NCBI RefSeq assembly: GCF_014050225.1
Contig: NZ_JACFXV010000053.1
Location: 1-64,000, forward strand
Origin: Stappia albiluteola
GTDB lineage: Bacteria > Pseudomonadota > Alphaproteobacteria > Rhizobiales > Stappiaceae
Length of the DNA stretch: 64,000 nucleotides
Direction of reading: 5' to 3'
Shown: piece after piece, positions 19,398-27,368 of the stretch
Position numbering within the stretch: position 1 is the first letter of the stretch
How the letters are laid out: each line of letters starts with the position of its first letter
Notes under the pieces: generated by a model
Told to the model about the DNA's origin: nothing
The model's database searches: none
Seen by the model: only the letters and a program-made list of their open reading frames with translations
Translations under genes and position numbers: made by a program

Positions 19398-20372
19398 GAA
19401 TTGACGAACATATTCGGCAGCCTGGACGATCCTCCCCGCATCCGGCAGATAGGCCTGCTCGCGCGCGAAATACGGCATGTGCACATCCGGGCCTGCGACC
19501 CGCGCAACGGGCGCCTTCAGGTGCAGGAAGGCTTCTTCTCCCACGCGGGCGGCGATCTCGGCGGCCGGGCCGTATGTAAGCGGGGCTTCCTGCACGACGA
19601 CGCAGCGCCCAGTGCGGGACACCGATTTGGCGATGGCGGGATAGTCGAGCGGAGACAGTGACGTGAGATCGATCAGTTCGACCGACACGTCCTTTTCCGC
19701 AAGCTGGCTTGCCGCTTCGCGGGCGCGCCGAGACATCGCCCCCCAGCTGACAATCGTAAGATCCTGCCCCTCCTGAACGATCTGGGCGGGGCCGATTTCG
19801 GCGACCTCCTCGTCCTCCGGCACTTCCTCGCGAAAGGCGCGATAGCTCGCCTTCGGTTCGAAAAAGACCACCGGGTCGGGATCGCGGATGGCGGCGACAA
19901 GCAGGGAGCGGGCGTTTCTCGGTCCCGACGGCACGACCATTTTGACGCCGGGCATGTGAGCATAAAATGCCTCGCGGCTTTCGGAATGGTGCTCCAGTGC
20001 CCTCACGCCGCCGCCATAGGGCATGCGAACCGTCATCGGAATACCGAAACGACCCTGCGATCGCCAGCGCATGCGCGACGCATGGGACTCGATCTGGTGG
20101 AAGCCGAGATAGGCAAAGCCGGAGAACTGCATTTCAGGGACCGGGCGAAGGCCATTGATGGCCATGCCGATCGAAAAGCCGAGTATGCCGCTTTCCGCAA
20201 GCGGCGTATCCATGACCCGATCCTCGCCGAACTCCTCGATCAGGCCCTGGGTCGCCCTGAAGATGCCGCCGTCTACCCCGACATCCTCGCCGAGCACGTA
20301 TACCCGCTCGTCGGCTGCCATTTCCTGTTTCAGCGCAAGATTGATCGCCTCGATCATCGTCAGTTCAGGCAT
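19395..20372 (-). CDS. 2-Oxoacid dehydrogenase E1 component, beta subunit
   Basis: The 325-residue beta chain of a heterotetrameric E1, which decarboxylates the oxoacid with thiamine diphosphate. Family motifs include EDVGVDGGIFRATQGL, DTPLAESGILGFSIGMA and the C-terminal APLTYGPAAEIAARVGEEAF. Its start overlaps the end of the alpha gene by 8 nt, so translation is coupled. Its stop codon TAG belongs to the dispersed repeat, which suggests that the original end of the gene was altered by repeat insertion. Confidence 0.93.
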   Translation of the reverse strand: MPELTMIEAINLALKQEMAADERVYVLGEDVGVDGGIFRATQGLIEEFGEDRVMDTPLAESGILGFSIGMAINGLRPVPEMQFSGFAYLGFHQIESHASRMRWRSQGRFGIPMTVRMPYGGGVRALEHHSESREAFYAHMPGVKMVVPSGPRNARSLLVAAIRDPDPVVFFEPKASYRAFREEVPEDEEVAEIGPAQIVQEGQDLTIVSWGAMSRRAREAASQLAEKDVSVELIDLTSLSPLDYPAIAKSVSRTGRCVVVQEAPLTYGPAAEIAARVGEEAFLHLKAPVARVAGPDVHMPYFAREQAYLPDAGRIVQAAEYVRQF

Positions 20373-21465
20373 CCGACGGCACTCCCGGCGATCCGCCCGC
20401 CTGCATGCGCCTTTTCTGGCGCTCCAGTTCAGCCGGCATGTCGCTCATCACGTGGTCGAAAAGCGGCGCGACCGCCCCCAGCTCCTCGATCCGCTTTTCC
20501 GCCTTCTTCCAGGCAGCATCGATGGTTGCGGATACCTCCTCTTCCATTTCCTGAAATCCTCCGTCATCCAGAAGGTCGCGCTTGCGCAGGTAGTTCCGAA
20601 AGCGCTCGATCGGATCCTTCTCGCGCCACTCCTCCACCTCCTCGTCGTCCCGATATCTGCCGGGATCGTCGGCGGTGGTGTGCATCTCGAGACGGTAGGT
20701 CACGCACTCGATCAGGCTGGGCCGTGAATTGTCGCGCGCACTGGCCACCGCCTTTTGAGCGGCGACAAATGTCGCGAAGACGTCGTTGCCGTCCACCTGC
20801 ACCCCGTCGATGCCGTAGGCGAGCGCCTTCTGGGCCAGGGTTTCGGAGCGCGTCTGGCGGGATCTCGGCACGGAGATCGCATATTGATTGTTCTGGCAGA
20901 TGAACACGACGGGGCAGTCGAAGACAGATGCGAAGTTCATCGCTTCATGGAAATCGCCCTGCGAGGTGGCGCCGTCGCCAAAGAAGGTCATGGCGATTTC
21001 GTCTTTCCCCTGCCGCCGGGCGCCATAGGCGATCCCGGCCGCCTGCAGCATCTGGGTGCCGACGGGAACCGCATTGGGAAGATCGTGCGCATCTTGCGGG
21101 ATCGAGACACCCTCATTGTAGCCCGCATCGGCGATCAGCACGTCCGCCAGGTCGATGCCGCGCCAGATGCCGGCGACCGTCTCGCGATAGGAGGGAATGA
21201 ACCAGTCCTGCGGGCGAATTGCGGAAATCGCTCCAAGCTGTGCGGCTTCCTGCCCGTTCACCGGTGCAAAGGTGCCGATGCGGCCCGAGCGCTGCAGCTT
21301 CAGGCGACGCTCGTCGAACCGTCTGCCCAGCAGCATCGTCCTGAGGCCCTGCAAGAGCTGGTCTTCACTCAGGTCCGGCACCAGTTCCTCGTCCACCTCG
21401 CCGGACGCATCCAGGATGGAGAGATGAGGTATTGCCCCCTTCGGACCGACTTTGCTCCATGGCAT
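20365..21465 (-). CDS. 2-Oxoacid dehydrogenase E1 component, alpha subunit
   Basis: The 366-residue alpha chain. The thiamine diphosphate motif starts GDGATSQGDFHEAMN and ends with CQNNQYAIS; the phosphorylation-loop region reads YRLEMHTTADDPGRYRDDEE. The sequence resembles the Bacillus-type PdhA rather than the alphaproteobacterial housekeeping PDH, whose beta chain usually carries a lipoyl domain. It starts 12 nt after the small membrane protein gene and probably shares its EcfG-type promoter. Confidence 0.92.
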   Translation of the reverse strand: MPWSKVGPKGAIPHLSILDASGEVDEELVPDLSEDQLLQGLRTMLLGRRFDERRLKLQRSGRIGTFAPVNGQEAAQLGAISAIRPQDWFIPSYRETVAGIWRGIDLADVLIADAGYNEGVSIPQDAHDLPNAVPVGTQMLQAAGIAYGARRQGKDEIAMTFFGDGATSQGDFHEAMNFASVFDCPVVFICQNNQYAISVPRSRQTRSETLAQKALAYGIDGVQVDGNDVFATFVAAQKAVASARDNSRPSLIECVTYRLEMHTTADDPGRYRDDEEVEEWREKDPIERFRNYLRKRDLLDDGGFQEMEEEVSATIDAAWKKAEKRIEELGAVAPLFDHVMSDMPAELERQKRRMQAGGSPGVPSDA

Positions 21466-21477
21466 GGCTTATCTCGC

Positions 21478-21693
21478 TTACTGCTTGCGCCAGAAACGAA
21501 GGCGCATGCGGGGCGCCAGCTTCCAGGAGACGATGGGCGTGAGTATCAGCGCGACGATCCCCACTGCCGGAAAGAGAAACTCGGCACGGGCATACAGCGC
21601 GGGCGTCACGAGGATCGTCGTGATGCCGGCTCCGGCGATAAGCGGAAACACCATCAGCGCCAGGGCAAGGGATATCATCGTGCGAGAACGCAT
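21478..21693 (-). CDS. Small two-span membrane protein, 71 aa
   Basis: A short gene with a strong start: AGGAGG lies 7 nt before ATG 21693. Two hydrophobic helices, about residues 6-28 and 37-58, are followed by a basic tail (KLAPRMRLRFWRKQ), which suggests both ends are cytoplasmic. I recognise no family. A perfect EcfG-type promoter ends 25 nt before the start codon, and the E1 alpha gene follows 12 nt after the stop, so this gene leads a stress-induced oxoacid dehydrogenase operon. Confidence 0.75.
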   Translation of the reverse strand: MRSRTMISLALALMVFPLIAGAGITTILVTPALYARAEFLFPAVGIVALILTPIVSWKLAPRMRLRFWRKQ

Positions 21694-21717
21694 ATTCGAC
21701 CTCCTCTCATGCGACTC

Positions 21718-21742
21718 AACGCAGGAGGCGCGACGAGGTTCC
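21718..21742 (-). promoter_or_regulatory. EcfG-type promoter of the small membrane protein/E1/E2 operon
   Basis: On the minus strand a perfect GGAAC (21742-21738), 16-nt spacer and CGTT (21721-21718). It lies in the 135-nt gap after the epimerase/VKOR gene and is directed at the 71-aa gene and the oxoacid dehydrogenase genes. Confidence 0.75.
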
Positions 21743-21828
21743 AGATGCGGGCAGACGGAAACTGCTCCGACCCCTGTGCGGACCATCGGAACCGACCGGC
21801 CGCGCGGCGGGACCGCGAGGCCACCTGG

Positions 21829-24291
21829 TCAAATGATGTATCTGTCCCAGGAGCCGTATCTGTAGCGAACAGGCCCGCGCCGCACGGACAAAGCCATCAG
21901 CGAAATTCCCGCGCCTATGGTGACGAGGAGCCCCGAAACATTCGTATCGATGGCGAATGGCACCAGAACGAGCAGCCCGCCGACAGCCAGATTGAGAAAT
22001 CTCACGACCCTTGCCACCTCCGCCATGGCAGTGACGGAAATGGAGATGACGAGAGCGCCGGCGATATGGACCGCATTGGCAAGGTCGGTCGTGATTGGCG
22101 CGAGCGGCATTAGCATCAGGCCAATGCCGATCAGCAAACTCACCGCGATGTTCCAGGGAACCGAAACGCCCGCCGTCAGCATTTCATGGACGATTTCGGC
22201 CGGTGGCCGGGAAAAGTCATCCCGTTCGACGCGCTTGGTCACGTCGGTGTCGCCGGTAAAAAAGATCTTCAGCGCTGGCTTGCCGGCTGCCCGGCGTCGC
22301 GCCAGAAAGACGCCGCAGGCGACCATCTCGTCCAGCGAATAGGGAATCTGGGCCAGCATGGCGGCAGCGGCGATCAGGCACAGCGTGCAATAGGTGCCGA
22401 TGATCACGGGCTGTATGACGATGAAGAATATCGAAATCGCGCCGAGCGGTACGATCATAAGCCCGAAAAGCATGACCAGCCACGGCATGCTGCGCCAGCG
22501 ATGCGCAGAGCCGACGACGCCAACCAGAACCTCGAGCATGTAGGTGAGCGCTCCGATACCCGCATCGGGCACGGGCCAGGCCCGCGAAACGGCGGACGTG
22601 ATTATCTGCTCGGTGCCGTTTTCGCCCGGCGCCGTTCCCGGGAAGAACGGATCCCATACATCGTCGATATAGCCGAGCTGGTAGGCGGCGAGGTATCTGG
22701 AAACGAACAGGCCGACAAGGGCCAGGATGATGACAGGCAGCCGCTGAAACCAGCTTGAAGGCGAAAAATCCCACCCCGGAGGAATGACCGGGCCGGTTCG
22801 TTCCGCGACCGCGGCAATGCCGGGATAGGGCGGCACCAAAACGGCGAAGCCGACGATCAGCGCGCCGACAAGCGTGCCGTTGAGATAGGCGGTCGCGACC
22901 GGCGCCCAGAACACCAGCGGCGCGGTCATGACCCAGCACCCGATCGCCGCGCATGCCCAGCGCGCCCAGGCGAACCTGACCGACAGCGACGCGAAGGCGA
23001 AAAGAGCGAGCAACAGGCCGCTGACGACGTCGCTCAACACCATCCAGCCGGACTGGTAACCCAGAAGCGGCGGCGAAGTGATCAGCCACGCGGCCATTGC
23101 AAGGTTGAACCAATGGGCCCAGATCGCGTTCAGATGCCCGCGCTGGTAGTTCCGCAGATACAATTCCCGCATCCGGTCGGGGTCGTCGACCGTTTCCTCG
23201 GCGATGGACAGCCAGTGAGGGGGCGTGATGCCGTTCCGCCGATACCATTTATAAGGGTCCGACTTCAGGTTCTCGACCATGGCCGGAAGCTCTTCCCTCA
23301 GGGAGTGCGCCGGCGACCAGCCCAGCAGCTTTCCGGCCCTGGAAATGTCGAGGGCGTAGTGATCACTGGCCATGTCGATCATGAACGGCCGGATGAACGG
23401 CTTTTCCGAATAATCGAAGTCGTCCGGCACGACAGGTTCGGATTTCTCTTCGATCCAGGCGCCGGCCTTCGCCAGCGCTTCCGGCAGGCGGAACGTCCGC
23501 CATTCCTTCTCGCCATGGATCAGTTCGCCCAGCCGGTCCTGCAGCTCGCCAAAGCCCATGACGAACGGTTCGCCGGCAAGGACCGCCGTGTATTCGGGTA
23601 GGCGCTGCCGCCGGTCGACCGCCGCCTTGAAGGCCGCGACAAGGTCGTCGCGATGGATCATGGCCTGTCCGGCAAGCGGATCGCCGGCAAAGAGATGGCT
23701 CTTGAATTTCCGCTCATAGATCCTGGCGATCTGATGGCTGAGAGTGGGAACCGACGTCTCGGCATCGTAGAGGCCGGCAAGCCGGAGCACGATGGTCGGG
23801 ATGTCGCCGCGTTCCTTGCGGATAACCTCTTCCGTCGCCGCCTTCGACGCCGGATAGGCCCACTGCGGATCGATCGGATCGTCCTCCGCGATCACGTTTC
23901 CCGGCTTGCCCGGCGCGTGCACCAGCATGGTGCTGGAATAGACGAACTGGCCAACGTCGAATTCCTGGAGCGCACGGAGCAGATTGCGGGTGCCTTCGAC
24001 ATTGACCTTTTCGTAAAGCGGATTGTCCTCCCCGGTGAAGTCGAAATAGGCGGCGAGATGAATGCAGGAGGCGATCGTGTCGCCGAAATCGTCCGCGATC
24101 CGGCGCAACGCGAATTCCACAGAATCCCGATTGGCAAGATCGAACTCATGGCATGGAAAGGGCGTGCCCTGCGAGGTCAGGTCGAGGCCGACCACCCTGT
24201 AGTCGGGCGACAGCGCCTCGCACAGGGAGCGCCCGATAGACCCCGACGCGCCCGTGACGACGACGAGAGGTTTCTGCGTCTTCGTTTCCAT
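21829..24291 (-). CDS. Fusion protein: NAD-dependent epimerase, SPW-like membrane part, VKOR-like domain
   Basis: An 820-residue fusion. Residues 1-350 form an extended SDR epimerase domain (VVTGASGSIGRSL, SSTMLVH, and YPASK with the Tyr-x3-Lys pair). Around residues 385-500 several membrane helices begin with HLNAIWAHWFNLAMAAWLI, similar to SPW repeats. From about 525 to 670 a vitamin K epoxide reductase-like domain carries the active-site motif C635-T-L-C638, but I see no cysteine pair in the preceding periplasmic loop, which classical VKOR uses to pass electrons. Further helices follow. It lies in an operon downstream of aconitase. A membrane redox role is inferred. Confidence 0.8.
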   Translation of the reverse strand: METKTQKPLVVVTGASGSIGRSLCEALSPDYRVVGLDLTSQGTPFPCHEFDLANRDSVEFALRRIADDFGDTIASCIHLAAYFDFTGEDNPLYEKVNVEGTRNLLRALQEFDVGQFVYSSTMLVHAPGKPGNVIAEDDPIDPQWAYPASKAATEEVIRKERGDIPTIVLRLAGLYDAETSVPTLSHQIARIYERKFKSHLFAGDPLAGQAMIHRDDLVAAFKAAVDRRQRLPEYTAVLAGEPFVMGFGELQDRLGELIHGEKEWRTFRLPEALAKAGAWIEEKSEPVVPDDFDYSEKPFIRPFMIDMASDHYALDISRAGKLLGWSPAHSLREELPAMVENLKSDPYKWYRRNGITPPHWLSIAEETVDDPDRMRELYLRNYQRGHLNAIWAHWFNLAMAAWLITSPPLLGYQSGWMVLSDVVSGLLLALFAFASLSVRFAWARWACAAIGCWVMTAPLVFWAPVATAYLNGTLVGALIVGFAVLVPPYPGIAAVAERTGPVIPPGWDFSPSSWFQRLPVIILALVGLFVSRYLAAYQLGYIDDVWDPFFPGTAPGENGTEQIITSAVSRAWPVPDAGIGALTYMLEVLVGVVGSAHRWRSMPWLVMLFGLMIVPLGAISIFFIVIQPVIIGTYCTLCLIAAAAMLAQIPYSLDEMVACGVFLARRRAAGKPALKIFFTGDTDVTKRVERDDFSRPPAEIVHEMLTAGVSVPWNIAVSLLIGIGLMLMPLAPITTDLANAVHIAGALVISISVTAMAEVARVVRFLNLAVGGLLVLVPFAIDTNVSGLLVTIGAGISLMALSVRRGPVRYRYGSWDRYII

Positions 24292-24330
24292 AAGCGATAT
24301 GTCCGGTTCAGCTCATAAGACACCAGCGGC

Positions 24331-26277
24331 TCACGCCTGGTTTCGATGAAAATTGACAAGGCCGCCATCGAGCAGGACCCGCCTTTCGCGGTTGGTCAGT
24401 TCGAACCTCACCTCCAGGGCCCTCTGTCCGCCCAGGTGCAGGCGCAATCGATCCTTGTTGCCTCGCAGCGCACTTGCAGCACCTTCGATGACAATGGTTT
24501 GGCCTGAATCGATCCTGTCGAGATCGTCATCATTGTCCGCATTGTCCGCGACGAGGGGCAGGACCCCATAGTTGAGCAGGTTCTGGTGGTGGATACGCGC
24601 GAATGATTTCGCCAGCACGGCCCTGAGGCCAAGATACCGCGGAGCAAGGGCTGCGTGTTCGCGGCTCGACCCCTGGCCATAATTGTCGCCGGCAACGATC
24701 ATATGTCCGCCGGCAGCCTGCTCCGCATTTGCAGGGTAGTCCTCGTCGATATCGCGGAACACGAACTGGGCGATCTTCGGAATGTTGCTGCGATAAGGCA
24801 ACGCCTCGGCGCCCGCCGGCATGATCTCGTCCGTGGATATATCGTCGCCGAGCCTCAGGATGACCTTCAATTCCAGATGCTCGGGAAGCGGTTCGAACGC
24901 CGGCAGGGAGACGATGTTCCCGCCCTTGACCAGTTCTATCTTCCGTCCCGTCTCCCGGCCGGGCGGATACTCGAACATTTCAGATGCAGCCAATCGTTTT
25001 CCTGCATCTTCTATGCGCGGAAAAGGCATATCCATTCGGCGAGGATCGGTGATCCTGCCACTAAGGATCGATGCGGCCGCTGTTTCGGGGCTGCACAGGA
25101 AAACCGCATCCTCGCGCGCGCCCGATCGGCCGGGGAAATTCCTGGGCACAGTGCGAAGACTGTTCAATCCCTTGGCTGGCGCCTGCCCCATTCCGATGCA
25201 CCCGTTGCAGCCGACCTGATGAAGCCGCGCGCCGGACGCCAGAAGCGCCGTCAGGCTGCCATCGTCGGCAAGCTCTTGAAGCAGCGTCCGGCTGGTCGGA
25301 TTGATGTCGAGCGACGTGCCTGCGGCGATCCTGCGGCCACGCACCATTTCCGCTACGACAGCGAAATCGCGGTAGCCGGGATTGGCCGAGGACCCGATAT
25401 AGGCCTGATGGACAGGCTTGCCCTCGACCTCGCGAACCGACACGACATTGCCCGGGCTTGACGGCAACGCGATCAAAGGCTCGAGCTGCGACAGGTCGAT
25501 CTCGTCCGCCATGTCGTAGGCCGCGCTGTCATCGGCGACGATTTCCGTCCAGTCCTCGCTGCGGCCGTGAGTCTCCAGGAAGGCCTGCGTCCTGTCATCG
25601 GAGGGAAATACGCTGGAGGTCGCACCCAGCTCCGTACCCATGTTCGCGATGACGTGACGGTCCATGGTGCCAAGCGTTTTCAGCCCGGGCCCGTGATACT
25701 CAATGATGCGGTTCAGGCCGCCGCTGACACCATGCCGCCGTAGCATTTCGAGGATCACATCCTTGGCGCTGACCCAGTCCGGCATCTTGCCGGTAAGCCT
25801 GATGCCCCAGACCCGCGGCATCGTCAGCGGATACGGCACTCCGGCGATGGCCATCGCCACGTCCAGCCCGCCGGCCCCGAATGCAAGCATGCCCAGAGCC
25901 CCCGCCGCAGGCGTGTGGCTGTCGGAGCCCAGAAGGGTTTTGCCGGGCACCCCGAACCTGGCCATATGGAGAGGATGGCTGACGCCATTGCCTGGGCGGC
26001 TGTAGATCAGGCCAAAGCGCGCAGCCCCACTTCGGAGGAAAACGTGGTCCTCCGCGTTCCTGCTGTCCTGCTGCAACAGGTTGTGGTCCACGTACTGGAC
26101 CGCTGTCTCGGTATGCGGCGCCGCCAGCCCGAGGGCTTCGAGCGACAGCATCACCAGCGTCCCCGTCGCATCCTGCAGGAGAGCTTGATCCACATGTAAG
26201 CCTATCGGCGTGCCTGCTTCGGGTTTGCCTTCGGACAGGTGGCTCCGTAGGAGCTTCTGCGTAACGTTCAAGGCCAT
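24331..26277 (-). CDS. Aconitase-family hydratase with a missing cluster cysteine
   Basis: Predicted citrate/isocitrate-type hydro-lyase, 648 residues, shorter than AcnA (about 890). The N-terminal domains (LLGSDSHTPAAGALG) precede the swivel domain (ISTDEIMPAGA, GDNYGQGSSREHAALAPRYL). Two cluster cysteines are present, C357 and C360 in GCNGCIGMG, but the third, normally in GSCTN, is Ser297 (YIGSSANPGY). ATG 26277 is preferred over a TTG two codons upstream. It leads an operon with an EcfG-type promoter about 120 nt upstream, so it may be a stress-time aconitase or act on a related substrate. Confidence 0.85.
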   Translation of the reverse strand: MALNVTQKLLRSHLSEGKPEAGTPIGLHVDQALLQDATGTLVMLSLEALGLAAPHTETAVQYVDHNLLQQDSRNAEDHVFLRSGAARFGLIYSRPGNGVSHPLHMARFGVPGKTLLGSDSHTPAAGALGMLAFGAGGLDVAMAIAGVPYPLTMPRVWGIRLTGKMPDWVSAKDVILEMLRRHGVSGGLNRIIEYHGPGLKTLGTMDRHVIANMGTELGATSSVFPSDDRTQAFLETHGRSEDWTEIVADDSAAYDMADEIDLSQLEPLIALPSSPGNVVSVREVEGKPVHQAYIGSSANPGYRDFAVVAEMVRGRRIAAGTSLDINPTSRTLLQELADDGSLTALLASGARLHQVGCNGCIGMGQAPAKGLNSLRTVPRNFPGRSGAREDAVFLCSPETAAASILSGRITDPRRMDMPFPRIEDAGKRLAASEMFEYPPGRETGRKIELVKGGNIVSLPAFEPLPEHLELKVILRLGDDISTDEIMPAGAEALPYRSNIPKIAQFVFRDIDEDYPANAEQAAGGHMIVAGDNYGQGSSREHAALAPRYLGLRAVLAKSFARIHHQNLLNYGVLPLVADNADNDDDLDRIDSGQTIVIEGAASALRGNKDRLRLHLGGQRALEVRFELTNRERRVLLDGGLVNFHRNQA

Positions 26278-26399
26278 CGGCAAGGCACCCTGGCCGGCTC
26301 AGCAATGGCAAACGTGAAATCGAACATGGTCGTGCGTCCCGGAATCCGCTGAACGGCACCCGCATCGCCTGTCCACGGATGCAGAGCCTTCAGAACCGA

Positions 26400-26425
26400 A
26401 ACGAAGGACCTCCGCTTGTTGTTCC
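26400..26425 (-). promoter_or_regulatory. EcfG-type promoter of the aconitase operon
   Basis: On the minus strand a perfect GGAAC (26425-26421), 17-nt spacer and CGTT (26403-26400). It lies in the gap between the LigD polymerase gene and the aconitase gene and is directed at the latter. Confidence 0.7.
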
Positions 26426-26477
26426 ATGTGTCGCGAAACCGGAAGCCATCGCGGGATACCGGTCCCCGACACGCCCG

Positions 26478-27368
26478 CTATCGAACGAGGCTTGCGGCAT
26501 CCAGCGGTTCGTCGTCGATGGTCGCCCAAGGGTCCTCCTTTGCCCCCAACCGCCTGAATATGTTCTTGATCCCGTATTTGCCGGCGCGCATGGCACCGGA
26601 GAGCGCCTCGTCCCACTCGACCGGCGTCGCAACCGGCGCGTCATCCAGTGCGCGCACTCCATACGGCGCGACGTGGGTCTGGCCATAGGCATTGCGTCCC
26701 GTGTCGAGATAGACACGGTCGCCGCGCTTGGCCTTTCGCTGTTCGGTGGTGAGTTCTCCGGGATACCGCTCGGCCAGCCGCCCTGCCAACTGGCGCGCAA
26801 TCTCGCGAACTTCATCGAAATTCCTGCTGCGGTCGAGCGGCAAGATAACATGCAGGCCTCTCGATCCGGTGGTCTGCACGAAGCTTCTCAATCCCCGCTC
26901 GTCGAGTATCTCGCGAAACCGGCGCGCGGCGACCTGGACCTTGCCGAAATCCTTGCCGGGCGGATCGAGGTCGAACACCATCCGGTCGGGGTGGTTCGGG
27001 CGGTCCACCCGCGAAAGCCCGATATGAGGAGTAACCATGCCCTGATCCGCCAGATAGGCAAACGTCGCGCAGTTATTGACCAGAACGTATCGGACCGTAC
27101 CGTCTTCCTTCGGCATTTCCGACCTGCGTACCCAGTCCGGAAAATATTCGGGAATGTTCTTCTGGAAGAAGCCTTCCTTTCCAATCCCGTCCGGGAACCT
27201 CTGCATGGTCAGCGGCCTGTCGCGCCAATACGGCAGGGCGACTTCGGCAATGCGTGCATAGTAGTCGGCAAGATCGCCCTTCGTTATCCCGCTTTGGGGA
27301 AAGAGCACCTTGCCTGGCTTGGAGACTTCGATCCGGTGCCCGTCGAGTTCGTAAACTCTGCCGGTCAA
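26478..27368 (-). CDS. LigD polymerase domain (stand-alone primase-polymerase)
   Basis: Nucleotidyltransferase used in non-homologous end joining to fill gaps, often with ribonucleotides. The 296-residue protein is only the polymerase domain of LigD. Metal-binding aspartates lie in MVFDLDPP, substrate-binding residues in TTGSRGLHV, and the third acidic motif in GDRVYLDTGRN. Its ATG overlaps the stop of the ligase gene (ATGA), so the split proteins are made together. This is the last gene of the three-gene LigD operon. Confidence 0.9.
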   Translation of the reverse strand: MTGRVYELDGHRIEVSKPGKVLFPQSGITKGDLADYYARIAEVALPYWRDRPLTMQRFPDGIGKEGFFQKNIPEYFPDWVRRSEMPKEDGTVRYVLVNNCATFAYLADQGMVTPHIGLSRVDRPNHPDRMVFDLDPPGKDFGKVQVAARRFREILDERGLRSFVQTTGSRGLHVILPLDRSRNFDEVREIARQLAGRLAERYPGELTTEQRKAKRGDRVYLDTGRNAYGQTHVAPYGVRALDDAPVATPVEWDEALSGAMRAGKYGIKNIFRRLGAKEDPWATIDDEPLDAASLVR

